This document shows, one piece after another, positions 36,601 through 45,541 of a DNA stretch of 50,840 nucleotides. Source of the DNA: Treponema sp. (GTDB taxonomy: Bacteria; Spirochaetota; Spirochaetia; Treponematales; Breznakiellaceae). Below the pieces are notes generated by a model. It saw only the letters and a list, made by a program, of their open reading frames with translations. It was not told the DNA's origin and searched no databases. The DNA lies in contig JAIROG010000057.1 in assembly GCA_031257675.1 (NCBI GenBank), forward strand, positions 1 to 50,840, given 5' to 3'. Position numbers and translations under genes: made by a program. Position 1 is the first letter of the stretch. Each line of letters starts with the position of its first letter.

Positions 36601-39600
36601 TACGGACAGCGGTTGCAATGGATCCGAAACTGTCATTCAGGTTGCCGAGCGCCTGTTCCATATTGGCGATTCCGGTGCTTGCAAGCAACTCTGTCATTAC
36701 GGCGCCGGCTTGCGCCTCCGCGTCCACATGCATGGTCGTTATGGGAATGCCGGTGTCAAAAACACGCGACATAGCGTGGGCGTCCGCGCCTACAAGCGCA
36801 AGCATGGCGCCGGTCGCCGCGTTGTTCGCGGCTTCTGTCGCCCGTTCAACCCACGCTTCTTTATTTTGCAGCGCGTTCAGATACGCCGCTTGCCATGCAT
36901 CGTTGTTTTTTTTGTATTCTTCTTCAAATGTTTTTATCCATTGATTATAATTTTCCATGAAACGTTCGCCCGCTCGCTCCCAATCCGCTTTTCCCCGGTC
37001 CTGAATTAACGACGCGGTTTCCAGCCATGTTTTCGCTTTTTGCCGCAGATCAACGCTTTGCCGCATCCATTCCGCTTCACGCGCCTCAAGTTCCGCTGTA
37101 TAACGCTGGTTGTATGCGCGTGTGATGAGATTCGCGTATTCTTCGGCGATGTACGCTTCCATATGGTGATTTTCGTCATTAAGCGTATGCGAGAGAGCGT
37201 TTTCTATATTTTTCAGATGTATTTTTCGTGATGCGGCGTTTTCTCCAAATGCGCTCTTCGCGGCTTCTTTGACCGCCTTGAGAGAAGCGGCGCCGGCTAT
37301 GTAGGCTTCGGTCAACTCGAAGTATGGTTGTTCCGCTTCCCGGCGCCTTTGCTCATCGTCCGCCCATTCTTGATCGAACTTTCGCTTGCTTTCCGCGTTT
37401 TCACTCTTCGCCCATTGCGCAAGCTGTGTCAGAGCGTCCGGTACGCTGGAAAAACTGCCGGCGAATGGGGAAAAAGCGTTCCAATAGCCGTTTATCAGGT
37501 TGATCTTGTCCTCGAAATATCCCACATTTGCAAGAGAGAGCGCTATGTCGCTCCATGATATGGGATCGCTCTGTTCATTTTCTCCGGTTATTTGGGAAAT
37601 AGCGTCGCATGATTTCTGGTATGTACGATAGGTTTCCTGTAATTGCCGCATTGAAGATTGGAAGCCATTGAAACCTTCATTGACGTTTGTCTCTATGTAT
37701 TGCCGCGCCGTATTTAAACTATTATAAGTATGCGCCAACGTATCTCGCGCATCCGCCTTAACGAGATGTGTAATAGTCAGAAGCCACCAAAGCGATGCAT
37801 CCGTAAATTCCTTGAAATACTGATAGTTGCGCTGTGTGGCGTTGCACACGTATTTGTATTCTGAAAGCTCTGAAATTTCCGAGAAAAGCCAGCCGTCGCT
37901 TCCTCCGCCATTGACAAGCGTTAAAATGAGGTACATTTCCATATCTTGTCTCTGCTGATCATTCAAACGCTCCCATGCGGCTTTTTGATCCAGAAACAGA
38001 TTCCCATACGGAATCGTTACGGCAGTCGAGCTGTCGTCTCCGGTTGAAATGACCAAAGTATAATCGCGGTTTAATTCGGAGATATATTCCTCGACGCTCG
38101 TATTGGAATGCGAGGTGAACAGTTCAAATTTGTCCATCATGTACCGGCTTGCCGATCCCGTATGCAAAGCGTCTGTTGTACTATATTTGTCTTGCAAATA
38201 GGCGATGTCGCTGTTGTTTTTAGTGAGCATCCGTATCAAATAATCTCGCGCAAGCGCGAAATTTTTATAAGCGTCAATGTCAGTTATGTATGTTTGCATC
38301 CGTTCATTTAACAGCCGCGTTTCACATTCAATCTGCGGCTGATTGTTTCTATCGCCGTCCTGTCCATAAAGATATTCATATAAACGCAGAGAATCTTCTG
38401 AATCAGAGCCTTCTAATATGAAATTTTCGGCGTCATCGTAAGAAAAACGCAATGTTCCATTTTCAACGCTGATTATATCTTTGAGCGACCATGCGGTTTT
38501 ATCCGCGCCGCTTGTGTAGTTTTCCATTATTCCAAGAGCCGCCCTATTGCCGATCCATAACTCCATTTCCGCCTGATACGCCTCATACAACGTCTGATTT
38601 TCTTGGATTAATTCGCTTGCCTTTTTGTTGACCGCTTCCTGCGCCAGCGCCGTCTCTGTCAAACGAGTAAAACTCGCTTCATATTCCGCGTACAGCGCGT
38701 TGTATTCGGAGTCGTTGTACGCTCTCAGACGTTCCTGCCCTGAATAAAGGGACGCAAGCGAATCAAGCGCCGTCCGCGCGCGAATGCACCGTTCTTGGGC
38801 GTATTCAAAATCTTCGCGCGCGCCCGCCGTTTCGAGATACGCGGCGAGCGCCCATCTTCTAACCGCGTCTTGTGTCTCATATACGGATCGGGCGTTTTCC
38901 ATTGCGGCATACGCATCTTTTGCCCCGGTGTAGGCTGCGTCATACGCGGCGCCTTTTTCCGCGAACGCTTGCGCCGTTTTAGCGTACTCCGCTGCGCGTG
39001 TGTTGAGGAATATTCTCTGCGCTTCTATTTCATTCATTTTCTGATTTTTAACGGCGTATATCAGGGCAACTTCAGCACTGGCGTATTCGTAGCTTAATCC
39101 GGTTTGCCGGAATGATTTTTGCTGTGAAGTTTGAGATGTGAAAAGCCGGTTTAATTTGCCCTCTTCAATAGTATACGCATCCTGAAGCATATAATTCGTT
39201 GGTATAACGTACGATTCATTCCATTCTTCCGCATTATTTGCAATAAATTGTTCGGCAATGGAAAACATGGGTCGTATGGTGTCTCCGTTTCCTTCATACG
39301 AGAGAGCCGCGTTTAATTTTCTTGTTTCAAAAGCCAGCCGCGCCTCATTATCAAGCAATATTCCGTCTTTATAGCTTGAGGCGCCTGTTACGGAGTCCGA
39401 TGTCTGCGGCGTACCACCCGCATTTTCTACAATTTCAGAGGTGATGTATTCACGCCAGCATTTTTCACCGGCGTTTTCGGCTTTCGTGATTTGCTCTCGC
39501 AGTTCGCCGTATCGTAGCACGCATTCATACTCGTATTGCAAAAGAATATACGTATTGTAGAGTTTCCGGTATGTTTCTATGGAATCCGCGTTTTGCAATT

Positions 39601-42400
39601 CCTCTGCGACGGCATCCGCTTTTTCAAGAATAGCGTCAGCCATTTTATGCATCTCTATACCGTTGCGGATAAAATAAGCGGAGGTATACGCAATGAATGA
39701 AGCCTTCCACACGCTATATTCGTCATTTATCCATGAAGGTAGATTTACAAACTGGTTGTCAAGATATGAAAGAAAACTGGAAATCTCCTCAATGCCCGCG
39801 TTGTCTTTGAAGATGGCGCTGATGATTTCATGAATATCAGGAAAATACGCGCCGTTTGTTTGTACGCCGAGAGATAAAAAGAATTGCTGGATGGCAAGAA
39901 CGGCGTTTTCATACTGTTCGGCCATTATCGCCGGATCAAGCGAGCGTATAATTTGAATCCGTTCCGCAAGCTGTTCTTCCGCCCATGCGCTTGCCAGAGA
40001 GACTTGTTCTATGATGCGTTCCCGGTACCATTGTTCGATCTGCTCCAGCGCGATTTCCACATCCGGATCATCTGCGCCGTCCGCCGTCGCGCTGTTCGCC
40101 TCAATTTCCAAACGGTTGTTTTCCCTCTCATTGAGCAGGGTTTCAATGGCTTCGTAAGCCGGATTGTCGGCTGCAATGCCAAAGTCCTGTATCGTCTCAG
40201 GCAGAGGCGTTTCTTGACTTATGGTGATGATGCTGTTCACATTGTCCGCTAATTCTATAAGCGGCTTGCCGTATTCTGCGTTTCCCAGCACAAGCTGTTT
40301 GAGCATGCCGCCCATTTTTTCCGCGATGTTCGATTCATCAAATCTATATGCGCTTTCGAGGTAGGGCAGAAAATCCACATCACGTATGGCTTGCTGAGAT
40401 TTTGCGAGTTCTTTGTACTGATCGACAATTTGATTGAAAAGGAAGGTTTTGTCTTTAATAACGCTTGCGGAGAGTATCGCCGCGTAATCCGCGTTGAGCG
40501 TTTCAAGCGCGGCGCTTGCCTCTTGCATTTTTTGGGCAGCCGCATCCATCTCCAGTTTCACGCTCTGAACGTCCGATCCAGCTTCAAGCAGACGCCGCTG
40601 TGTTTCTCCGTAAACCAGAACAGCGTCATCGTAAGCCTTTTTTGCGTCTTCCCACGCTTTGGCGCTTTCACTTGCGGTCGAGCGTCCGGCGCTTGCATCC
40701 ACCGCGTACTGCAAGACCGCCTGCGCCATGGCGGTTTGTTTTTCCCAATAGGCAACTGCGGCTTTAGCCTTTATAAGCGCTATCTGATATTCGTCAAGGT
40801 TGAAATCCTCGCTGCCGGTTCCCGCGTCAAGAACGCCGGTTAGGATTCCTTCTCCCATAACCAGATCGAATTCCGCAGCGAGAGACTGTTTTGTATCAAC
40901 GATTTTTGCCTTATAGCTGGCGTACAGTTCATACCAATTCCTGATTTCTTGAAGCGACGGATTATCCGCGCTGGTCGCATCGGCGTTTTTCTCTTCGTGT
41001 AGCAACCACGCTTCAAAAGCAGCCGCATCTGAAATCGCCGGAATTGCATCCTGATTGCCGGCGTCGTATTGCCCGATCCAAAAACTAATGTTGTCTTGAG
41101 CGGAATTCGCCGCGGATACGCTGGTAAGGTACATATCAATATACGCATTCGCCCGATCCGTTCCCGATTGAACCCTTAAAGAGGCGTTTTTATGAAATTC
41201 AACGCGGGCTTCCGCTATTGCGGATTCCAGCGTATGCGAAGCGCTTGCAAACAGCGCCTCTCCAGATTCCAAAAGACGTTGCGTCTGTTTTTCCCACGCC
41301 TCCCGCTCTTGTATGAATTTTTGGTACGCCGCCTGCCATGTCTCAATCCCTTGCCGGTAGTTTTCCCCCGCGTCTCGTTCCCATTCGAGCCTGCTGATGA
41401 AAAAACGTTCCTCAGCCTCTTCCCACGCTTTTAAGCCGATGTTGAACTGTTCTTGATACAGTGCGAGCCATTCGCCGCCCGCGAGCGCCAAATCGCCGGC
41501 GTACGCCTCCGCCGCTTCTATGCGCTCCTGTAAATCCGCTATGCCCTGCTCACACATGTTCTGCGCTTCGCTGATAAGGGCGCTTGTTAGCGCCGAAGCC
41601 GCTTGATCCTCGCTCTTTTTTCGCAAACTCCACACATCGCCAAGCCGTTGCGCCGTAATAATGCGTTCTTCCCGCGAAATGATCCTATTCAATTCAGACT
41701 GTATGTACGAGAGTCCATCCGATTTGAACCGGTCAAGTGAGAGCGTAAAATCATCCCGCCTGTCTTCGGGGATATAGGACAATAATTCTGGATACAAGCC
41801 GTCCAGTTTCGCGGCATACGCGGTGATTTCGTTGTTTGCAAAATTAGTGGTTTGAGCGAGCCAGTTGTCCTTGTCCACAGAAAAATCGCTTTCACCGGGA
41901 CGTATTATTTCAGGGTCGCCCGTTGTTTCATTGTATAGGATGGTTCCATTCTCATCTCTATGGTAGATAACCCCGACTCCCGTGTCGCTTGCCATAGTGG
42001 AAATGGAGCGTATGACCTTTTCCGCCTCGCTCCCCAAGAATCGTTTTACAAGCCAATCGGAGAACCGTTTTTCGAGTTCGGCTTCGCTCCAATCATCCAC
42101 CTGTTTTTCCGCAGCCAACCGCAATTCCGGTTCAGCGTACAATTCAAGCGCCATCCGTTCCCACGCGGAACGCGCCATGCTTACGCCCTCTCTGGCTTGC
42201 CGCATCCACTGTTCGGGCGTTATCTCCCGATCCGCCATTTCGAAATGCCAATCGAATACGCTCCGGTCAAAACCTAATGCGTCAGGTTTTGTCTGAGCGT
42301 TCCCGGTGTGCGGAAAAAGAAATCCGCATATCATTGCAATCGCAAGAACCGTAACATACGTGAAACGTGTGCGAAAATCGCCTTCTTTTTTTCTGGTCAT
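33623..42400 (-). CDS. Giant exported repeat-rich protein (2,925 residues)
   Basis: A signal peptide (about 1-35, cleavage after GNA) leads a very long, mostly helical, Ala/Glu/Gln-rich region (about 40-2000). It contains Trp-bearing coiled-coil units at about 305-375 and 1774-1856 (WQAAYQKFIQEREAW; WQAAYLNALQNKEAW). A glycine/alanine-rich hydrophobic segment follows at about 2174-2290. Next comes a conserved-looking module with GGVDISMGTLASVI and the pair GHEAYRNG (H2531, E2532) and GHTEMAIRM (H2554). The last 50 residues hold IHSSTYQVSDGCF (H2882, S2889, C2892). I recall this tail arrangement from Leptospira TIGR04388 proteins, but could not search. It may be a surface or polymorphic-toxin-like protein. 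No frameshift is seen. Confidence 0.8.
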   Translation of the reverse strand: MTRKKEGDFRTRFTYVTVLAIAMICGFLFPHTGNAQTKPDALGFDRSVFDWHFEMADREITPEQWMRQAREGVSMARSAWERMALELYAEPELRLAAEKQVDDWSEAELEKRFSDWLVKRFLGSEAEKVIRSISTMASDTGVGVIYHRDENGTILYNETTGDPEIIRPGESDFSVDKDNWLAQTTNFANNEITAYAAKLDGLYPELLSYIPEDRRDDFTLSLDRFKSDGLSYIQSELNRIISREERIITAQRLGDVWSLRKKSEDQAASALTSALISEAQNMCEQGIADLQERIEAAEAYAGDLALAGGEWLALYQEQFNIGLKAWEEAEERFFISRLEWERDAGENYRQGIETWQAAYQKFIQEREAWEKQTQRLLESGEALFASASHTLESAIAEARVEFHKNASLRVQSGTDRANAYIDMYLTSVSAANSAQDNISFWIGQYDAGNQDAIPAISDAAAFEAWLLHEEKNADATSADNPSLQEIRNWYELYASYKAKIVDTKQSLAAEFDLVMGEGILTGVLDAGTGSEDFNLDEYQIALIKAKAAVAYWEKQTAMAQAVLQYAVDASAGRSTASESAKAWEDAKKAYDDAVLVYGETQRRLLEAGSDVQSVKLEMDAAAQKMQEASAALETLNADYAAILSASVIKDKTFLFNQIVDQYKELAKSQQAIRDVDFLPYLESAYRFDESNIAEKMGGMLKQLVLGNAEYGKPLIELADNVNSIITISQETPLPETIQDFGIAADNPAYEAIETLLNERENNRLEIEANSATADGADDPDVEIALEQIEQWYRERIIEQVSLASAWAEEQLAERIQIIRSLDPAIMAEQYENAVLAIQQFFLSLGVQTNGAYFPDIHEIISAIFKDNAGIEEISSFLSYLDNQFVNLPSWINDEYSVWKASFIAYTSAYFIRNGIEMHKMADAILEKADAVAEELQNADSIETYRKLYNTYILLQYEYECVLRYGELREQITKAENAGEKCWREYITSEIVENAGGTPQTSDSVTGASSYKDGILLDNEARLAFETRKLNAALSYEGNGDTIRPMFSIAEQFIANNAEEWNESYVIPTNYMLQDAYTIEEGKLNRLFTSQTSQQKSFRQTGLSYEYASAEVALIYAVKNQKMNEIEAQRIFLNTRAAEYAKTAQAFAEKGAAYDAAYTGAKDAYAAMENARSVYETQDAVRRWALAAYLETAGAREDFEYAQERCIRARTALDSLASLYSGQERLRAYNDSEYNALYAEYEASFTRLTETALAQEAVNKKASELIQENQTLYEAYQAEMELWIGNRAALGIMENYTSGADKTAWSLKDIISVENGTLRFSYDDAENFILEGSDSEDSLRLYEYLYGQDGDRNNQPQIECETRLLNERMQTYITDIDAYKNFALARDYLIRMLTKNNSDIAYLQDKYSTTDALHTGSASRYMMDKFELFTSHSNTSVEEYISELNRDYTLVISTGDDSSTAVTIPYGNLFLDQKAAWERLNDQQRQDMEMYLILTLVNGGGSDGWLFSEISELSEYKYVCNATQRNYQYFKEFTDASLWWLLTITHLVKADARDTLAHTYNSLNTARQYIETNVNEGFNGFQSSMRQLQETYRTYQKSCDAISQITGENEQSDPISWSDIALSLANVGYFEDKINLINGYWNAFSPFAGSFSSVPDALTQLAQWAKSENAESKRKFDQEWADDEQRRREAEQPYFELTEAYIAGAASLKAVKEAAKSAFGENAASRKIHLKNIENALSHTLNDENHHMEAYIAEEYANLITRAYNQRYTAELEAREAEWMRQSVDLRQKAKTWLETASLIQDRGKADWERAGERFMENYNQWIKTFEEEYKKNNDAWQAAYLNALQNKEAWVERATEAANNAATGAMLALVGADAHAMSRVFDTGIPITTMHVDAEAQAGAVMTELLASTGIANMEQALGNLNDSFGSIATAVRTGAGGVNIWNAGTVRATVNRLVSETNAELAEREAKRLAANVKNAGDNAVAELTRNVLEANVNFRKNMDDTFVTDGQWKKSGHVYIKDVLVHSTFSDPVITETAHIEGYHDYHMPVIEIQTDLSPESLDDLDSFMVQIVINNIYKEMQDKRNEIFGSDSSEKGLFGLWIGDAPVVKKGADPDEGKNSMFEEGSGSGEQGRLLTEFIYWQFKESMGIQAINTATWDKPMWDSRGSFIEAPSLRVVGEIAMSVAASVATFGAGGAVSALLIAGLETAAINMVDDAVFAFLDVSAGYKSATETMVDLGKKALVSVASSTIGAAFNASNGLASIAVSKAAPGFDKVLTQTLMSGTQNVVSGIVTSPLNAITYNDSAGFGFSNAAYNKSMTGSLISAASGMTSAFTTGVLSHLNTGATGEKLLGFSIENESDVVKFNRTLGSAAGEGINYAFTGDFSLNLLNTGYFTQNQYSMGLLELRLGKNGAKMNMGSGGVDISMGTLASVIRGMDVINTNSKIEEYVKTHDFKSAVSLRVQYGYGDETQKAFLSDLLTGNADINIVEHEKGALYRAETKLENGKRVVNLTGYTDSLSIKEQMFQGILLGHEAYRNGIVDMNNVIETNRAVLGHTEMAIRMLQDGRSFGNDSQIISDINAYFKSRDDPSQFYMYTEDVYDSSADYWKLISKSDGTHVLEWDKKKDLTIEYQDKGEDGEWETVSSKVITMDNARTMGQSLVQILGEDRALSLIMANGAFSHYADSLKSLSNNKRQQTMGEYLMTLQGMSFDKNVGHWNETSRFTLTDRTVDGYILVNKTDGGTLDTFTVSATLYRQTASYDAKQGLGVQATAENNKALDAITFRKQDLNGNVLNLFKMTGVQSVDVYNTFDKEKGVSRDQPTNLITQNGSTLQGNTVMSGFSLRMLNMNSAYPVLIHNAKTLDGDVINKYGVDGDPGGAWFIHSSTYQVSDGCFIVTDDMQNLFLKTMASWGVSQGDEIRGTLINQ

Positions 42401-42720
42401 AATCGCGCCATTTAAATTGATGTCTTTTCCGCTACGCGGAATTCCTTACTGCCGCCGTTAGTATTCCTTGTAAAGAAGCCCTCATGCTGATAAGCGAGTT
42501 GAGATGCGGATTGCTTTATAAACGGTGAAAAACGGCGTGACGCACATACAGCCGGAAAGACAAGCGCAACGCCTCTGCACTGTGCCGGCGCAATTTGGCG
42601 TTACATCAGACGGGTGAGGCTTCGTTCAGACAAATGCGATAGGAATGCCGGGATGGGCAAGGTTGCCCTGAAGGGCGGGGTAGCGAGCTGTTCAGAAACT
42701 GAAATTTCTGAACAAGTCCA
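42401..42720. other. Intergenic region upstream of the giant gene
   Basis: I find no gene in this stretch. It should hold the promoter of the giant gene, but no confident -35/-10 pair stands out; a TTAAAT lies 9 bases before the ATG. A palindromic repeat sits at 42689-42714. Confidence 0.5.
42689..42714. repeat. Palindromic repeat, copy A
   Basis: TGTTCAGAAA (42689-42698) and TTTCTGAACA (42705-42714) form a perfect 10-bp stem around CTGAAA. Copy B at 44541-44572 shares TTGTTCA, ACTGAA and TGAACAA in the same order. It also lies just beyond the end of the EamA pseudogene and could terminate it. Confidence 0.6.
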
Positions 42721-43439
42721 TTAAAGGCTAGCCAGAATTACTGCGCCTGCAATAATAACTAAACCAATGCGATCCATCGGCATTATTTTGACCCGAAAAA
42801 AATATTGATAAGATGGCATACGCTCGCCGTTGCGTCGCCATTCTTTTTTATTAAATAAAACCAAAGCGTCATGCCTGCTATGGACAACAACAAGGTAAAA
42901 AACCGCAAGCCCAGAAGACAAGGGAGAATCTAACGCCGTTTTTGGGATAGAACAATAACGACAGGGGGATAAGCCGTTACAGCCCCTATAATTGACTGCC
43001 AAAAATTCAACGCGACTCTTGATTGTTCCGTACCGTTACGCTTAAAATATAATGTCCCCGCTACAAATGAAATGACCTCTATTACAGCCAATATGATCCC
43101 TATAGCGCGAGAATTGTTGTAATAAAAGGCGCGCGGCTGACAATTATTGCAACCCATGACGCGCTGTAATGCGGTGAAAGAACATCTCAAATATATGACA
43201 TTGTTAAACAAACCCATAATCAACCCAATCTTAATTGATTCTGAGTCAAATAAATATAATTTTGAAATGAGAGCGATTAAAAATAATAATAGGGCGCTAA
43301 ATGCAAAACGAACGGGAAGCGTGAAATATGGACCTAAATCCGGTATGCTGAAAGCGCCGGCAATAAACGCCGGGAATCAGATGAAGCTAAATAATATAAC
43401 TAAAAAGATGGATAACAACTTCTCAAGAAAATGTCTCAT
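42721..43439 (-). pseudogene. EamA/DMT-family transporter, decayed
   Basis: Read from ATG 43439 the frame gives MRHFLEKLLSIFLVILFSFI, then an in-frame TGA (43379-43377). It resumes as FPAFIAGAFSIPDLGPYFTL, then GLFNNVIYLRCSFTALQRV. Other frames supply SWVAIIVSRAPFITTILAL, then GTLYFKRNGTEQSRVALNFWQS, then SIAGMTLWFYLIKKNGDATA and finally IGLVIIAGAVILASL. Together these are the ten-helix EamA drug/metabolite exporter pattern, broken by at least one stop and several frameshifts. The substrate is unknown. Confidence 0.75.
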
Positions 43440-43503
43440 CTATAGATAATTTCTCCTGTTTGTGAATTTCGGCTGTGAACGCCAGATGTTCGGCTTTAAC
43501 GCC

Positions 43504-44172
43504 TCATCTATATGGGCTTATCGATTCACCTATCGCAACTTTTGCATCTTCTATTTTATTGTTTATTGATGAATAAGTTTTTTCTTCTAAAAAGCTTGGA
43601 TATATTTTGTCCAATTTATAGTAATAAATTGTCGCGCCATGTTTAATTGATGCCATATAATAACCGGTTGACACATCAATATCTCCGGTTTGTTCTTTAA
43701 TCCCCATCACTAATATCTTATGTGAAAGACTGGATGTTTCCAACAATTGTTCATAAATAGGTGTTGGAAATCTAATTCCAATATTACAAATAGCGGCGCC
43801 ATTCTCTGTCAAATATTTCTTGCAGTCTTTAAGGAATGTTTTATGTAAATCCAGTAAATATTTTGGATAAATTGTATCATCTGAATATTTATCTGAAGTA
43901 TAAATTACTATCTATCTCTTCTTTTATATTCTTCCCAACAACGGCGATGGAATATTGGGTAAATTTTCATAAATTAAATCGTATTTCTGTATCGGCGCAT
44001 TTCAAACAAGCCGCTTTTAATAATCTCAAAGTTGCAATTTCGCGCATGCTTCCCGACATTGGCTTTTATTACTGGCAATGTTCCGGACATAATATCCGTA
44101 ATTGTTATATTATTGGGGGCAAATATGTTAATCGCGCCAATTGCATCCGCGCCGCTTCCCAAACCAATAACT
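43504..44172 (-). pseudogene. SAM-dependent methyltransferase, decayed
   Basis: The upstream frame reads VIGLGSGADAIGAINIFAP, a SAM-binding motif I, then ITDI and VIKANVGKHARN. A second frame gives DLIYENLPNIPSPLLGRI, a post-motif active segment. The last frame (43812-43504) gives the C-terminal part beginning LTENGAAICNIGIRFPTPIY. No single frame spans the gene, and a stop (TAA) sits just before the glycine motif. The intact ancestor would be about 240 residues or more; the target is unknown. Confidence 0.65.
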
Positions 44173-44762
44173 TAGAATATTTTCATATTTTCTTTGACAT
44201 TCAGCCTTTAAAACCTTAAAGGCGCAGAATATGTATGACAACCAATCGTTTTTTCAGTCCATATTGGGCTTATACGGCGTGTTCATTAAAACATATAGAC
44301 ATTTCTTGAGAAGCGCCAGTGTGTTTTTTTTATATAGACTTGTCAAGCTGGACATTTCGTTCAATCTTCTTTTCACAGCCGCCAAGCGTCTTACGGCGGC
44401 GCATGCTATTAATTTTGTTGAATAATACAGCAAAAAAGAAATTCCGCCAAGTGCTTTATACGAAAAGAGAACGGGCCGCCCTTGTTTTTGGGGTTTAGCG
44501 TCCGCCGGCGGGTTTAACGCCCATGACAGGCCGGGGCCGAAGTTGTTCAATAACTGAAGCTATTGAACAACTCTATTATTGGCGTCCGTTGCTGTTCATG
44601 GCAGGCTTCTTTCTGTTGCGCCGTCCGCGCCCGTCTCCAAGTCAGTCCGGCGTCCGTTCCTGCGTCGCCGCCGCCGCATTGAGCCAAGCCGGGAAAACAA
44701 GCGCGCGCGACTCTTTTCTTTTGAAAACCGGTCAAAAAAGCGCTTATACATAGAAATATCTC
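44173..44762. other. Intergenic region before the ABC operon
   Basis: No gene is supported here. Short frames on both strands lack ribosome binding sites and family matches. The palindromic repeat copy B lies at 44541-44572. The rest may be decayed sequence. Confidence 0.5.
44541..44572. repeat. Palindromic repeat, copy B
   Basis: AGTTGTTCAATA (44541-44552) and TATTGAACAACT (44561-44572) form a perfect 12-bp stem around ACTGAAGC. Its arms and loop resemble copy A at 42689-42714. Confidence 0.6.
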
Positions 44763-44791
44763 TTGCAAAAAATCTCATTATCCTGTATGGT
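44763..44791 (+). promoter_or_regulatory. Promoter of the amino acid ABC operon
   Basis: TTGCAA (44763-44768), 17 bases and TATGGT (44786-44791) precede the ATPase ATG by 17 bases, with GGAGG at 44800-44804 as the ribosome binding site. Confidence 0.5.
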
Positions 44792-44808
44792 ATGATCACG
44801 GAGGCGGT

Positions 44809-45531
44809 ATGATACGGTTAAACAATGTCTGCAAGTCATTTGGTCATTTGGAAGTTTTGAAAGATATTACCATACACGTCCGTGAAGGCGAAAAGGTGAC
44901 GATAATCGGGCCTTCAGGTTCGGGTAAAAGCACCCTTATCCGCTGTATAAACGCTCTTGAAGAGCCGACAAGCGGCGAAGTGTTCATTAACGGCGAGCGG
45001 TTGTTGCACCGCAACAAAACCATGATGGTAAGAACGTACTGCGCAATGGTGTTTCAACAGTTCAATTTGTATCCGCACAAGACGGTGTTGCAAAATATCA
45101 CGCTCGCCCCTATCAAACTGCAAAAAAAGACCAAGATGGAAGCCGAAGAAATCGCGTACCACTATCTTGACGTTGTGGGTTTGCGGGACAAAGCGCGCGC
45201 CTATCCGGTCACGTTGTCGGGTGGACAGCAACAGCGCATAGCCATCGCCCGCGCCCTTGCCACACGGCAGAAGATATTGCTTTTTGACGAGCCGACTTCG
45301 GCGCTTGATCCGGAAATGGTGCAGGAAGTGCTTGATGTCATCATCAAGCTGTCCCATGAATCAATAACAATGGTTGTCGTCACCCATGAAATGGGCTTTG
45401 CCCGCCAAGTGGCGGATCGGGTTATGTTTTTAGACAAGGGCGTTTTGGTTGAGGAAGCGCCGCCTGAAGAGTTTTTTGAGAATCCAAAAAATGAACGCAC
45501 TCGCGCGTTCTTAAGTAAAATCATACGTTAG
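44809..45531 (+). CDS. Polar amino acid ABC transporter ATP-binding protein (GlnQ type)
   Basis: The product is 240 residues. It powers import by ATP hydrolysis at the inner membrane. Walker A is GPSGSGKST (about 35-43), the Q-loop lies in [11 protein letters not shown], the signature is LSGGQQQR, and Walker B is [12 protein letters not shown], followed by the H-loop [10 protein letters not shown]. It is the first gene of a four-gene operon with a binding protein and two permeases. Confidence 0.96.
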   Translation: MIRLNNVCKSFGHLEVLKDITIHVREGEKVTIIGPSGSGKSTLIRCINALEEPTSGEVFINGERLLHRNKTMMVRTYCAMVFQQFNLYPHKTVLQNITLAPIKLQKKTKMEAEEIAYHYLDVVGLRDKARAYPVTLSGGQQQRIAIARALATRQKILLFDEPTSALDPEMVQEVLDVIIKLSHESITMVVVTHEMGFARQVADRVMFLDKGVLVEEAPPEEFFENPKNERTRAFLSKIIR

Positions 45532-45541
45532 GAGGAATGGA

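Noticed and set aside
36245-37009. A 254-codon plus-strand frame inside the giant gene
   Set aside because: It is antisense to an intact, much longer frame with a signal peptide, and has no ribosome binding site.
33623-42400. Tandem repeats or a CRISPR-like array in the giant gene
   Set aside because: The Trp-containing units are similar only as protein pattern. The DNA shows no regular direct repeats with constant spacing.
44254-44550. A 98-codon minus-strand frame beginning MNNFGPGLSWALN
   Set aside because: There is no start signal or known pattern, and it runs through the palindromic repeat, so it is probably chance.
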